Of a stretch of 35,680 nucleotides of DNA, positions 23,433-32,034 are shown piece after piece; within the stretch, counting starts at the first letter, position 1; every line of letters begins with the position of its first letter. The notes under the pieces were generated by a model. It was not told the origin of the DNA, made no database searches, and was given only the letters and a program-made list of their open reading frames with translations. Origin of the DNA: Bacteroidia bacterium (GTDB taxonomy: Bacteria > Bacteroidota > Bacteroidia > Palsa-965); assembly GCA_023151315.1 (NCBI GenBank), contig JAKLJE010000034.1, positions 1 through 35,680 on the forward strand, in the 5' to 3' direction. Both the position numbers and the translations under genes were made by a program.

Positions 23433-25007
23433 TTATTCAAGATTCAGAATAAAGTCCTTGTCCATTTCAGGTTTGAAGGAACTTTTATCAAGGATGTTAA
23501 TTGACTCCATAACAGTCTTGCAACCGGGAGCCTCCACTGAAATGGAATATATACCCGGCGCGAGAATTATAACGTAACGGCCGGTGTTTCCATTCGGAAT
23601 GTAAGTACCAACCAATTCTCCTGATTTTGTTTCATTCACGGTAATGAACACTTCGTTAAAGGCCGGCTTCTTCGCTTCATTGGAGAATTTGATCATTCCA
23701 TGAACAACGGAATAATTCGGTTCAACATCATTAAATGTTACGCGGTAAATATCCAGATCTCCGAGTCCGTCTTCACGTCGGGCTGAAATGTATCCATAGC
23801 GTCCGTTTTCTGAAATGCGGAAGTTGCTGTTATCTTCCGGTGTGTTAATCGGATATCCGAGATTTTTTACACCGATGAATTTCTGAGAAGCCGCATCAAA
23901 ATCGGATTTGAAAATATCATAACCTCCCATGCTGGTGTGACCTTTCGAAGAGAAGTACAAAACTTTTTCATCAGGTGACAAGCTCGGAAAATCTTCATCG
24001 AACGGTGTATTGATTTCTGCTCCGAGATTCACAGCCGGGCCCCATTTACCATTCGGAAGTCGCTTTGAAACATACAGATCCATTCCACCGAATCCGCCAG
24101 GACGATTGCTCGCAAAGTAGATTGTATTGCCATCGTTCGTGATGCATGCAGCAATTTCAAAATACTTTGAATTGATGTTCTCATCCAACTTGATCGCTTT
24201 CTTGTATGCGCCTTTTGTTTTGTCGTATTCCGCAAGGTGAAGATCTCCTGTTCCCACTTCATCATCGTAATAAACAAGCATGTAAAATCCGTTGGCCGAC
24301 ATTCCGGCTACTTCAGCATTTCCATCCGTCGTACTCAGCGGTGCGCCGATATTCTTGGATTTCATGAATCCGCCTTCATTCACTCGCGACAGACTCATTG
24401 TGGAGAAATAGCTTCCGTCTTTCTGACGCAGATTTCCATTGTCGGAACGACGCGTGTTATAAACGAGGTAAGATTCATCAGACGGAACAAAAGGTGCGTA
24501 ATCCGGATAAGGAGAATTTACACTGCTGCCGAGGTTTTCGAATGTTACGTTCAATGGATACTTCATCAACTCGCGCGCATTATAACAGTTCTGAATTTCA
24601 CGATCCACATCGGCAAGATTCTCCGCTTTACCTTTTCCGGCAGCTTTGAATTTATTGTAAGAAATCAGAGCATCATCGAATCGATAAGCAAAGTGATACG
24701 CACGTCCAAGCAGATACATTGCATCGGGTTCGTAACCCGGTTGACGTGTTACGAGTTCCAGATAAGGAATTGCTTTTGCTTTATTGATGTTTGTATTCAG
24801 ATAACATACACCGATCCGGTAGTTAAATTGCATGTTACGCGGATCATCAGCAAGAAGATCAAGGTAAAGCGTTAATGCTTCATCGTAGTTGGCCGCTTCG
24901 AATTTTTCGTTGGCAATTTTAACTTCAGGTTCAGCAACATCGTTGTCCTGCGCATACGCTGACAACCCGAGACACAAGAATAGAATTAGGAAAAATCTGT
25001 TTTTCAT
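23433..25007 (-). CDS. Exported TPR-PD40 beta-propeller protein without an OmpA domain
   Basis: The protein of about 524 residues begins with a signal peptide (MKNRFFLILFLCLGLSAYAQ). TPR-like repeats fill residues 25-145 (ANEKFEAANYDEALTLYLDL, LLGRAYHFAYRFDDALISYN). A PD40/WD40-type propeller follows (ITNDGNTIYFASNRPGGFGG, SLSPDEKVLYFSSKGHTSMG, ENGRYGYISARREDGLGDLD), and a small carboxypeptidase-regulatory-like beta domain ends it. In this phylum the same order plus a C-terminal OmpA domain forms PorE-like peptidoglycan anchors of the T9SS; here the OmpA part is absent and the protein ends after FILNLE. It may be a partner rather than the anchor. I chose ATG 25007; an upstream TTG would lie in the promoter. 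Confidence 0.85.
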   Translation of the reverse strand: MKNRFFLILFLCLGLSAYAQDNDVAEPEVKIANEKFEAANYDEALTLYLDLLADDPRNMQFNYRIGVCYLNTNINKAKAIPYLELVTRQPGYEPDAMYLLGRAYHFAYRFDDALISYNKFKAAGKGKAENLADVDREIQNCYNARELMKYPLNVTFENLGSSVNSPYPDYAPFVPSDESYLVYNTRRSDNGNLRQKDGSYFSTMSLSRVNEGGFMKSKNIGAPLSTTDGNAEVAGMSANGFYMLVYYDDEVGTGDLHLAEYDKTKGAYKKAIKLDENINSKYFEIAACITNDGNTIYFASNRPGGFGGMDLYVSKRLPNGKWGPAVNLGAEINTPFDEDFPSLSPDEKVLYFSSKGHTSMGGYDIFKSDFDAASQKFIGVKNLGYPINTPEDNSNFRISENGRYGYISARREDGLGDLDIYRVTFNDVEPNYSVVHGMIKFSNEAKKPAFNEVFITVNETKSGELVGTYIPNGNTGRYVIILAPGIYSISVEAPGCKTVMESINILDKSSFKPEMDKDFILNLE

Positions 25008-25025
25008 GGGTAGGGAATTCGGCGG

Positions 25026-25033
25026 CAAAGATA
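25026..25033 (-). promoter_or_regulatory. -7 element of the TPR-PD40 gene
   Basis: The minus strand reads TATCTTTG, followed by CCGCC exactly as at the glycosyltransferase promoter, and ends 18 bases before the ATG at 25007. Confidence 0.55.
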
Positions 25034-25083
25034 GTTAATCGTAAGCAGGCTCAACCCCTGAAAAAAGGATGATTTGTCAATAT

Positions 25084-25749
25084 TCAGGGCAATAAGAGCT
25101 TGAACTCATGATCTCCATGCGTACCGGTCATGGAAAGAGGAAAATGAGCCGCATTGAAATTTCCCATGAACCAGTTACGACCTGTTCTTACAATCAGAAT
25201 CAAACCGTGATCATCTCCCATCGCTGAAAATTCCTCGGTGTTTTGGTGTCTGGAGAACGCAGGAATTCCATGCGTTGCTCCTATCCATTCGCGCATTGAT
25301 AATACATCTTCGGTCACAACTCCGATTTCACTCACTCCAACAATTGAGCTTGCAGAGAACGCAGGTGCATTTCCGGCCGCTCCTATTCCACCGCGCGCGA
25401 TTAGCTCAACAATATTTCCTGCAGGATCAAAAAAGTAAATGGATTTCGCCCACCAATTCGGGAAATCAACAATAACGCCTTTGTCTTCCGGACTGAACAC
25501 CAATTCAACTCCGCAATTGTTCATCCATTTCACCGCATCATTCAGCTGATCCGGTTTAATATTAAATGCGAAATGATACTTTGCGTCGCGATCTCCGGGA
25601 ATAAAATTCACACGTGTGTGCCCGGCCTGAAAAGAAAATCCATCAGTGTCGGATCCCGCTTCAATTTCCTTGAATCCCAAAGCTCCGTTGTAAAACTTTT
25701 TCATCTCATCGGGATGAGGAGCAGCGAGTGTGAGTTCTGTGATTTTCAT
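25084..25749 (-). CDS. VOC-family (glyoxalase/dioxygenase fold) protein
   Basis: The 221-residue protein holds two beta-alpha-beta-beta-beta units of the vicinal-oxygen-chelate fold. The first, residues 1-120, begins KITELTLAAPHPDEMKKFYN and ends SIYFFDPAGNIVELIAR, with likely metal ligands in HFAFNIK (His) and NIVEL (Glu). The second, from about 135, is shorter (GVSEIGVVTEDVLSMREWIG). VOC enzymes use a divalent metal to act on small oxygenated molecules; the substrate is not evident. It follows the FAD-oxidase gene by 20 bases on the same strand, so the two are probably co-transcribed, perhaps in 2-hydroxyacid or methylglyoxal-related metabolism (inference). The start ATG is clear. Confidence 0.85.
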   Translation of the reverse strand: MKITELTLAAPHPDEMKKFYNGALGFKEIEAGSDTDGFSFQAGHTRVNFIPGDRDAKYHFAFNIKPDQLNDAVKWMNNCGVELVFSPEDKGVIVDFPNWWAKSIYFFDPAGNIVELIARGGIGAAGNAPAFSASSIVGVSEIGVVTEDVLSMREWIGATHGIPAFSRHQNTEEFSAMGDDHGLILIVRTGRNWFMGNFNAAHFPLSMTGTHGDHEFKLLLP

Positions 25750-25769
25750 TCGGGTTTGATTAAAAGTGA

Positions 25770-27182
25770 TCAGATTTTGTGCATGAAAATTTTTCCCGGA
25801 TTCAGAATCATCTTCGGGTCAAACGTCTTCTTGATTGCGCGCATCAATTCCAGACGCGTATTATCAATAGCAATTCCGATATAGGGTTGCTGCACCAGTC
25901 CGATTCCGTGTTCACCGGAAATTGTTCCGCCTAATTTCACACACAGTTCAAATATTTCAGTAATTCCTTTTGGAAGTTCATTGTTCCAAACTTCATCAGA
26001 TAAATCACCTTTGATGATATTCACATGAAGATTGCCATCACCTGCGTGACCGTAACAAACCGATTTGAATCCGTACTTCCTTCCTATTTCCTTTACACCT
26101 TTCAGCAATTGCGGCAATTCCGCACGAGGAACAACAGTGTCTTCTTCTTTGTACACGCTGTTTGATTTCACAGCTTCTGCCACTTTGCGTCGCATCTTCC
26201 AAAGCATTTCTTTTTGCGCTGCAGTATCGGCAAACAAAACTTCTCCTGATTCGTATTGCGCTACAACTTCAGCAACCCGCTCGGCATCTTTGTAAAGTAC
26301 ATCCATGTCGTTGCCGTCCACTTCAATCAATAGATGCGCCTGAACTGTTTCCGGCACATCAACAGTGATATCAGAATTATAAGCGCGAACCCAATCAATC
26401 GCATCACGCTCCATGAATTCCATTCCTGAAGGTGTTATTCCCGCTCTGAAAACAGCACTTACCGCTTCACATGCTTTCTCTGCGGAATCGAAAGGAACCA
26501 GCATCACAAGATTGTGCTGAGGATACGGAATCAATCGAAACACAATCTTCGTTACAATTCCCAATGTGCCTTCACTGCCAATCATCAAATGTGTGAGATT
26601 GTATCCGGTAGAATACTTCAACACATTGGCGCCTGTCCATACAATTTCTCCGGTGGGTAGAACCACTTCCAGATTCAGAACATAATCGCGTGTGGTTCCG
26701 TACTTCACCGCTTTCGGTCCCCCGGAACTGTGCGCAATATTGCCACCTAAAAAGCAACTTCCTTTCGATGCGGGATCAGGCGGATAAAAAAGACCTTTCT
26801 CCTTTACCGCATTCTGAAACTCTTCATTGATTACACCTGGTTCAACAGTTGCCTGAAGATTGCGTTCATCAATTTCAATAATGCGATTGAATCGTTCCAT
26901 GCTCAATACAACACCACCATGAACGGGTAAAGCACCGCCGCTCAATCCTGTTCCTGCGCCACGCGGAGTAAGTGCAACTGAGTTTTCAGAACACAACTTC
27001 ACGACTTTACTGACTTGAATTGAATCGGCGGGAACCACTACCACGGCCGGACGATAAACAAGATCTTCTGTTTCATCCTGTCCGTACCTTTCCAACAGCT
27101 CGTCGCTGGTATGAACGTATTCATTCCCGCAAATGCTGCGCAACTCCTGAATCATGTCCGTATCAGGCACATTATATTTCAT
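25770..27182 (-). CDS. FAD-binding oxidase of the GlcD/D-lactate dehydrogenase family
   Basis: About 470 residues from ATG 27182. The FAD-binding PCMH domain shows TPRGAGTGLSGGALPVHGG, then ASKGSCFLGGNIAHSSGGPK, YGTTRDYVLNLEVVLPTGE and LMIGSEGTLGIVTKIVF. The C-terminal substrate cap holds CYGHAGDGNLHVN and GGTISGEHGIG, whose histidines are the usual metal and substrate ligands. Family members oxidise D-lactate, glycolate or other 2-hydroxyacids. No iron-sulfur partner gene is nearby, which favours a stand-alone D-2-hydroxyacid dehydrogenase over the three-subunit glycolate oxidase. The start is uncertain: in-frame ATGs also occur at 27194 and 27257, and a TAATTTTG element lies near 27275. Confidence 0.9.
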   Translation of the reverse strand: MKYNVPDTDMIQELRSICGNEYVHTSDELLERYGQDETEDLVYRPAVVVVPADSIQVSKVVKLCSENSVALTPRGAGTGLSGGALPVHGGVVLSMERFNRIIEIDERNLQATVEPGVINEEFQNAVKEKGLFYPPDPASKGSCFLGGNIAHSSGGPKAVKYGTTRDYVLNLEVVLPTGEIVWTGANVLKYSTGYNLTHLMIGSEGTLGIVTKIVFRLIPYPQHNLVMLVPFDSAEKACEAVSAVFRAGITPSGMEFMERDAIDWVRAYNSDITVDVPETVQAHLLIEVDGNDMDVLYKDAERVAEVVAQYESGEVLFADTAAQKEMLWKMRRKVAEAVKSNSVYKEEDTVVPRAELPQLLKGVKEIGRKYGFKSVCYGHAGDGNLHVNIIKGDLSDEVWNNELPKGITEIFELCVKLGGTISGEHGIGLVQQPYIGIAIDNTRLELMRAIKKTFDPKMILNPGKIFMHKI

Positions 27183-27324
27183 CACTGTTTGCATCCTTTG
27201 ATCCGTGTTTTTATCCTTCGGAAACCGAGAGGCAAGCCGACGCGGATAAATCATTAAATTCACCCAAAATTACTTTAAAACCAGCCAATCGGCGGATCAT
27301 TCAATTCAGGTATTCCACGTAATT

Positions 27325-29511
27325 ATGAACATGAAAAGATTATTCTCCTTTGTTTCCATTGCGGCACTATCATTTACGCTTACCGCGCAATCCGTTAAGC
27401 AAATCACTAATGAGGACATCTTCGTAAAGGGAACATTCCGTCAGGAAAATGTTTACGGTATGAACTGGCTGAAGAGCGGCGAACATTATGCGGCATACGG
27501 TTCAGGAGTTGAAGGCAACCAGCTTTTCCGATATGAGATCAAAACCGGAAAGAAACTGGACATGATTTTCGATGAAGACGAACTCGTTCCGGAAGGACAA
27601 TCAAAGCCGATTAAAACCGCAAGTTTCTTTTTCAGTCCTGATGAATCCAAAATACTTTTTACAACAGAAGTGGAATACATCTACCGCTATTCTACACGTG
27701 AATTCTGTTACGTGTACGACGTTGCAACGAAAAAGCTAACGCCGCTTTCTACCAATGGCAAGCAGCGACTCGAAGCATTTTCTCCGGACAGTAAGAAAAT
27801 CGCTTTCGTGCGCGATAACAATATCTTCATCAAGGATCTTGTAACAGGAACCGAAACTCAGGTTACGCAGGATGGGGTGATGAATAAAATCATCAATGGC
27901 GGAACAGATTGGGTGTATGAAGAAGAATTCGCATTACCGAATGGAATGTACTGGTCGCCTGACGGAAAGAAGTTAGCCTTCTATCGTTTCGATGAGAGCA
28001 TGGTCCCTGAATTTCAGATGACTGTTTACGGAAACGGACTGTATCCCGGAGAAGATGTTTTCAAATACCCGAAAGCGGGAGAAAAGAACTCTATCGTGAG
28101 CATTCACATTTACGATCTCGCTTCGAAAGCTACAATACCAGTGAATGTAGGGACGGAAACCAATCAATATATTCCACGTATCGAGTGGACGAATTCTTCA
28201 AGTGTACTTTCGGTGATCCGCATGAATCGCCTGCAGAATAAACAGGAATTGATGCTGGTGAATTCAGCAGACGGAACCTCCAACGTTATCCTTACTGAAA
28301 CCAGTGCGCAGTATCTGGAAGTTTGTGATGATCTCACTTTCCTTCCCGATGGAAAAACATTTCTCTGGAGTTCCGATCGCGATGGACGCACGCATTTGTA
28401 TCACTACAATATGGACGGAACATTGGTGAAGCAAATCACCAAAGGATGGTGGGATGTGATTTCATTCTACGGCTACGACGAGAAGTCCAAAGTTCTTTAT
28501 TATCAGTCCAACGAAGGATTGCCGTACACGCGCTCGACATTCAGCATTAAGCTTGATGGAAGCGGAAAGAAGAAATTATCAATGAAAGATGGCAGTAATA
28601 CAGCCAACTTCAGTACAGGCATGAAGTATTTCATGAACTACCATTCCACTGCAAATACTCCGAATTACATCACCATGAATTCTGCCGACGGAAAAGAACT
28701 GCGCGTATTGCGTTCGAACGAGAATCTCATGAACACGATGCACAATTACGGTTTTGCTAAGAAGGAGTTCTTCAACATTAAGAATGCAGATGGCGATACT
28801 TTGTATGGTTGGATGATTAAACCGATTAACTTTGATCCGAACAAAAAGTATCCGGTGTTGATGCATGTTTACGGCGGTCCGGGACACAACACGGTGAACG
28901 ACGCCTGGGATCGTGATCTGGCTTGGCACGAAATGTTGACGCAGAAAGGATACATTGTTGTTTCCGTTGACAATCGCGGAACAGAATATCGCGGAGCAAA
29001 GTTCAAGAAGTCAACTTACGGACAGATGGGTAAATTGGAAAGTGCCGATCAGATTGATGCTGCAAAATGGCTGCGCAATCAGTCGTACGTTGATCGCGAC
29101 CGTATCGGAATTCAGGGTTGGAGTTACGGCGGATATATGTCCAGTTTGTGTCTTGCTGTCGGATCGGATTTCTTCAAGATGGCAATTTCCATTGCGCCGG
29201 TAGGAAACTGGCGATTCTATGATTCCATTTACACGGAACGTTATATGGGTTTGCCACAGGATAATGCGAAAGGTTATGATGCATATTCGCCTACAGAGAA
29301 CATGGACAAAGTGCGCGGAAAGTTGTTATTGGTTCACGGAACCGCGGATGACAACGTGCATTTCCAGAATTCAGTAGCGATGGCTAACGCATTGATTGCG
29401 GCGAACGTACAATTCGACTTCTTCATGTATCCGGATCAGAACCACGGAATGGGTTCAGGACGTTATCATTTGTATGTTAAAATGACGAACTACGTCCTGC
29501 AAAATCTGTAA
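27325..29511 (+). CDS. Dipeptidyl-peptidase IV-type S9 serine protease
   Basis: The 728-residue protein has a signal peptide (RLFSFVSIAALSFTLTAQ) and is likely periplasmic. Residues 30-480 form the DPPIV N-terminal propeller; the DWVYEEEF motif near 195-202 holds the Glu pair that grips the substrate's free amino end and is diagnostic of DPP IV against other S9 members. The C-terminal alpha/beta-hydrolase domain has S600 in GWSYGGYM, the Asp in HGTADDNVHF (675 or 676) and H707 in PDQNHGMG. It removes dipeptides, usually with Pro or Ala in second place. The peptide transporter follows 70 bases later on the same strand, suggesting that released dipeptides are imported. The ATG two codons later is an equally likely start. 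Confidence 0.95.
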   Translation: MNMKRLFSFVSIAALSFTLTAQSVKQITNEDIFVKGTFRQENVYGMNWLKSGEHYAAYGSGVEGNQLFRYEIKTGKKLDMIFDEDELVPEGQSKPIKTASFFFSPDESKILFTTEVEYIYRYSTREFCYVYDVATKKLTPLSTNGKQRLEAFSPDSKKIAFVRDNNIFIKDLVTGTETQVTQDGVMNKIINGGTDWVYEEEFALPNGMYWSPDGKKLAFYRFDESMVPEFQMTVYGNGLYPGEDVFKYPKAGEKNSIVSIHIYDLASKATIPVNVGTETNQYIPRIEWTNSSSVLSVIRMNRLQNKQELMLVNSADGTSNVILTETSAQYLEVCDDLTFLPDGKTFLWSSDRDGRTHLYHYNMDGTLVKQITKGWWDVISFYGYDEKSKVLYYQSNEGLPYTRSTFSIKLDGSGKKKLSMKDGSNTANFSTGMKYFMNYHSTANTPNYITMNSADGKELRVLRSNENLMNTMHNYGFAKKEFFNIKNADGDTLYGWMIKPINFDPNKKYPVLMHVYGGPGHNTVNDAWDRDLAWHEMLTQKGYIVVSVDNRGTEYRGAKFKKSTYGQMGKLESADQIDAAKWLRNQSYVDRDRIGIQGWSYGGYMSSLCLAVGSDFFKMAISIAPVGNWRFYDSIYTERYMGLPQDNAKGYDAYSPTENMDKVRGKLLLVHGTADDNVHFQNSVAMANALIAANVQFDFFMYPDQNHGMGSGRYHLYVKMTNYVLQNL

Positions 29512-29548
29512 AAAAACGCGGGAATAGCTGATTATTCCCAATTCCTGT

Positions 29549-29556
29549 TATCTTCG
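29549..29556 (+). promoter_or_regulatory. -7-like element of the peptide transporter gene
   Basis: TATCTTCG (TAnnTTcG) ends 26 bases before the ATG at 29583. A hairpin GGGAATA/TATTCCC at about 29520-29539 precedes it without a T-run, so it is not a clear terminator. Confidence 0.4.
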
Positions 29557-29582
29557 CAAACGTTCAAAAACAAACTAATAGC

Positions 29583-30947
29583 ATGTCAGAAACCAAAAAA
29601 GGGCATCCGCCAGCGCTTTACCTCTTGTTCTTCACTGAAATGTGGGAACGCTTCAGTTATTATGGAATGCGGGGAATCTTGATTCTCTATTTAACGAAAC
29701 AGTGGGTTGAAGGAGGTCTCGCAATTGACGAGAAAGACGCTTCGCTTATTTACGGTTTCTTTACTGGTTTCGTTTACTTCACTCCACTGATCGGTGGATG
29801 GTTGGCTGATAATTTCATCGGACAACGCAAAGCAATTACGATTGGCGGTATTACCATGATGCTCGGTCAATTTGTATTGTTCGCGATTAACACCCACGTG
29901 GGCTTGTATATTGGCTTGTTCCTTTTGATTATCGGAAATGGATTCTTCAAGCCGAATATTTCCACATTGGTTGGTCGTCTTTATCCGAACAACGATCCGC
30001 GACGTGATTCTGCGTTTTCGATTTTCTATATGGGTATCAACCTGGGCGCGTTCCTTGCTCCGTTGGTAATCGGATTATTCGCAGAAAATCTGTTTGCAGT
30101 GAAAGACGAAACAGGTGCAATTATCACTTACGGTTATCGCTACGGCTTCCTTATTTCAGGTATCGGTATGCTTCTCGGACAGGTTCTGTTCAATGCTCTT
30201 GCAAGCAAGTACCTTGGCGAACTCGGAACGAAACCGGCTCACCTCGAAAATTCTTCTGAAGAAGAAAAGGAAGCAAGCAATCGTCCGATTACAAAAGAAG
30301 AAAAGCAGCGCATGACTGTAATTTTCATTCTTACGGCATTTGTGGTTTTCTTCTGGGCTGGTTTCGAACAAGCCGGTTCTTCATTGAGTCTTTATACAGA
30401 TAAGTTTATTGACCGTACTGTTGGCGGATTTGAAATTCCGACCTCTTGGTTCCAGGCAGTGAATCCATTATTCATTGTTGCATTGGCTCCATTGTTTGCT
30501 ATTTTCTGGACAAGTAATCTTGGTAAAAAATTCTCTACACCTGTGAAAATGGGATTGGGAATGGTATTGCTTGGAATCGGCTTCTTCTTCATGCTTGGTG
30601 CTGTTGCAGAGCGTGGTGGTGAAAATCCGGACGTTACTGTTAAAGCGAGTCTGATGTGGCTTGTATTGACTTACCTCATTCATACTATTGGTGAATTGGC
30701 ATTATCGCCTGTTGGACTTTCCGTAGTTACTAAACTGGCTCCGGTTAAGTTTGCATCGTTGATGATGGGCGTTTGGCTTCTTTCTTCATTCCTCGCCAAC
30801 ATTATTGGTGGGTTTGTAGCCGCGTTCGTAGAGTCGATGGGTGCATTCGCAATTTTCGCAAGCATTGCCGGCTTTGTAATTTTCCTGGGATTGGTGATGA
30901 TCGCTTTGAAAGGGCCTATCCTGAAAATGATGCACGGCGTACGTTAA
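29583..30947 (+). CDS. Proton-dependent oligopeptide (POT/PTR2) transporter
   Basis: The 454-residue major-facilitator protein has the POT signature EMWERFSYYGMRGIL in its first helix, where the ExxER residues couple protons to substrate. PLIGGWLADNFIGQRKAI is the loop between helices 2 and 3, and FFKPNISTLVGRLY and FYMGINLGAFLAPLV are the second family signature. About a dozen hydrophobic helices fit. It imports di- and tripeptides with protons into the cytoplasm. It is somewhat shorter than the 14-helix members. Its position behind DPP IV, which makes dipeptides, supports the assignment. Confidence 0.95.
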   Translation: MSETKKGHPPALYLLFFTEMWERFSYYGMRGILILYLTKQWVEGGLAIDEKDASLIYGFFTGFVYFTPLIGGWLADNFIGQRKAITIGGITMMLGQFVLFAINTHVGLYIGLFLLIIGNGFFKPNISTLVGRLYPNNDPRRDSAFSIFYMGINLGAFLAPLVIGLFAENLFAVKDETGAIITYGYRYGFLISGIGMLLGQVLFNALASKYLGELGTKPAHLENSSEEEKEASNRPITKEEKQRMTVIFILTAFVVFFWAGFEQAGSSLSLYTDKFIDRTVGGFEIPTSWFQAVNPLFIVALAPLFAIFWTSNLGKKFSTPVKMGLGMVLLGIGFFFMLGAVAERGGENPDVTVKASLMWLVLTYLIHTIGELALSPVGLSVVTKLAPVKFASLMMGVWLLSSFLANIIGGFVAAFVESMGAFAIFASIAGFVIFLGLVMIALKGPILKMMHGVR

Positions 30948-30974
30948 TCCGTACAATTGGCACAGAATATGATC

Positions 30975-30998
30975 AAACCCCGCAGATGCGGGGTTTTT
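30975..30998 (+). terminator. Intrinsic terminator of the peptide transporter
   Basis: AAACCCCGCA pairs with TGCGGGGTTT, followed by a T-run. It directly precedes the -7 element of the thioredoxin gene. Confidence 0.9.
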
Positions 30999-31001
30999 TC
31001 T

Positions 31002-31009
31002 TAAATTCG
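31002..31009 (+). promoter_or_regulatory. -7 element of the thioredoxin gene
   Basis: TAAATTCG, identical to the element before the L,D-transpeptidase, ends six bases before the ATG at 31016. Confidence 0.5.
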
Positions 31010-31015
31010 TATGCC

Positions 31016-31618
31016 ATGAAGAAATTGTTTTCTCTTTTTGCAATTACAGCTGTTGCGGCTGTATATATCGGTTCATCAGCATTCCGTCCGGGTGATCCTC
31101 CGGCGGTTAAACCTGCCACAGAACAAGTGAAATGGTACACGATGGAAGAAGCTCAACGCCTGAGTGATTCTGTTCCGCGTAAAATTTTTGTAGACTTCAC
31201 TACAAGCTGGTGCGGATGGTGTAAAGTGATGGACGCAAATACGTTCTCGCATCCGATTATCGCGAAGTATATGAATGCGAATTACTATTGCGTTCGCTTC
31301 GATGCTGAAACGCATGACACCGTAACGTTCAATGGCCAGAAGTTTTTTAACCGAGGCCCGGTAGGGACGCGTAGTGCTCATGATTTTGCCATCGCCGTTT
31401 TACAAGGTCGACTCTCCTACCCTTCATACGCATTTATCGGTAAGGAGCGAACAACAATTTCAATTCTTCAAGGATACATGCCTCCTGAACAATTTGAACC
31501 GTATCTGCATTATTACGCGGAAGAGAAAGAGAAAACAATGACCTTTCAGGATTATCAAAAGATTTTCAAGAGCGAAATTCCGAAGCCACGACAGCCGGAC
31601 GGTCCTCCGCAAAACTGA
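31016..31618 (+). CDS. Periplasmic thioredoxin-fold protein with a CGWC site
   Basis: The 200-residue protein has a signal segment (LFSLFAITAVAAVYIGSSAF) and then a thioredoxin fold: WYTMEEAQRLSDSVPRKIFV, the active site TTSWCGWCKVMDANTF, and YPSYAFIGKERTTISIL with the cis-Pro region. The spacing is that of DsbD-gamma/DUF255-like thioredoxins that pass electrons in the periplasm. The ATG at 31016 is preferred because it begins the signal peptide and follows a promoter and terminator; a longer frame upstream runs through the transporter gene and is rejected. The following regulator starts 11 bases later, so the two may share a transcript. The C-terminal tail is Pro-rich. Confidence 0.85.
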   Translation: MKKLFSLFAITAVAAVYIGSSAFRPGDPPAVKPATEQVKWYTMEEAQRLSDSVPRKIFVDFTTSWCGWCKVMDANTFSHPIIAKYMNANYYCVRFDAETHDTVTFNGQKFFNRGPVGTRSAHDFAIAVLQGRLSYPSYAFIGKERTTISILQGYMPPEQFEPYLHYYAEEKEKTMTFQDYQKIFKSEIPKPRQPDGPPQN

Positions 31619-31629
31619 TACGTGTATTT

Positions 31630-32031
31630 ATGGAAGCAGAATTACACAATACAGTTCCCAATCTGAAAGAACGCATCATCGCTGTTCTGAATTCGCGTAA
31701 GCTCACGTATAAGCAACTTACAGAGTATCTGGGAGTAACTGAGGAGCAACTGGACCATGCCCTTGAGCAGAATACAATTGAGATCCGTACGCTGGAACAG
31801 ATCTCTAAAGAACTTCGTATTCCGTTATATAGTTTTTTCCGTCATCCGGAAGAAACCGGCGACAGCAACGAGCATCCTTATTACAACGTGAATATCTGGG
31901 CACCTGAAGAAATTCACATGCGTGTTGAGAACGAAAATCTTCGTGCCGAAATCGAACGACTGCGTCTTGAGATTGCGAAGAAAGAACTACTTATTCAGGG
32001 TCTGGAAGAGCAATTGAAAAAGGAAAGCTGA
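31630..32031 (+). CDS. XRE-like helix-turn-helix protein with coiled coil
   Basis: The 133-residue protein has a small helical DNA-binding-like domain at about 12-72 (KERIIAVLNSRKLTYKQLTE, YLGVTEEQLDHALEQN, ISKELRIPLYSFFR) of the Cro/XRE type. After a linker (EHPYYNVNIWAPEE) comes a coiled coil (about 97-131; ENENLRAEIERLRLEIAKKE) that would dimerise it. It is encoded 11 bases behind the thioredoxin gene and convergent to the LytTR gene, with only three bases between the stops. The DNA target is unknown. Similar small HTH/coiled-coil proteins are common in this phylum. Confidence 0.75.
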   Translation: MEAELHNTVPNLKERIIAVLNSRKLTYKQLTEYLGVTEEQLDHALEQNTIEIRTLEQISKELRIPLYSFFRHPEETGDSNEHPYYNVNIWAPEEIHMRVENENLRAEIERLRLEIAKKELLIQGLEEQLKKES

Positions 32032-32034
32032 TCT

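Noticed and set aside
30773-31015. 81-residue N-terminal extension of the thioredoxin protein
   Set aside because: It runs through the peptide-transporter gene, its terminator and the next promoter. The signal peptide starts at 31016.
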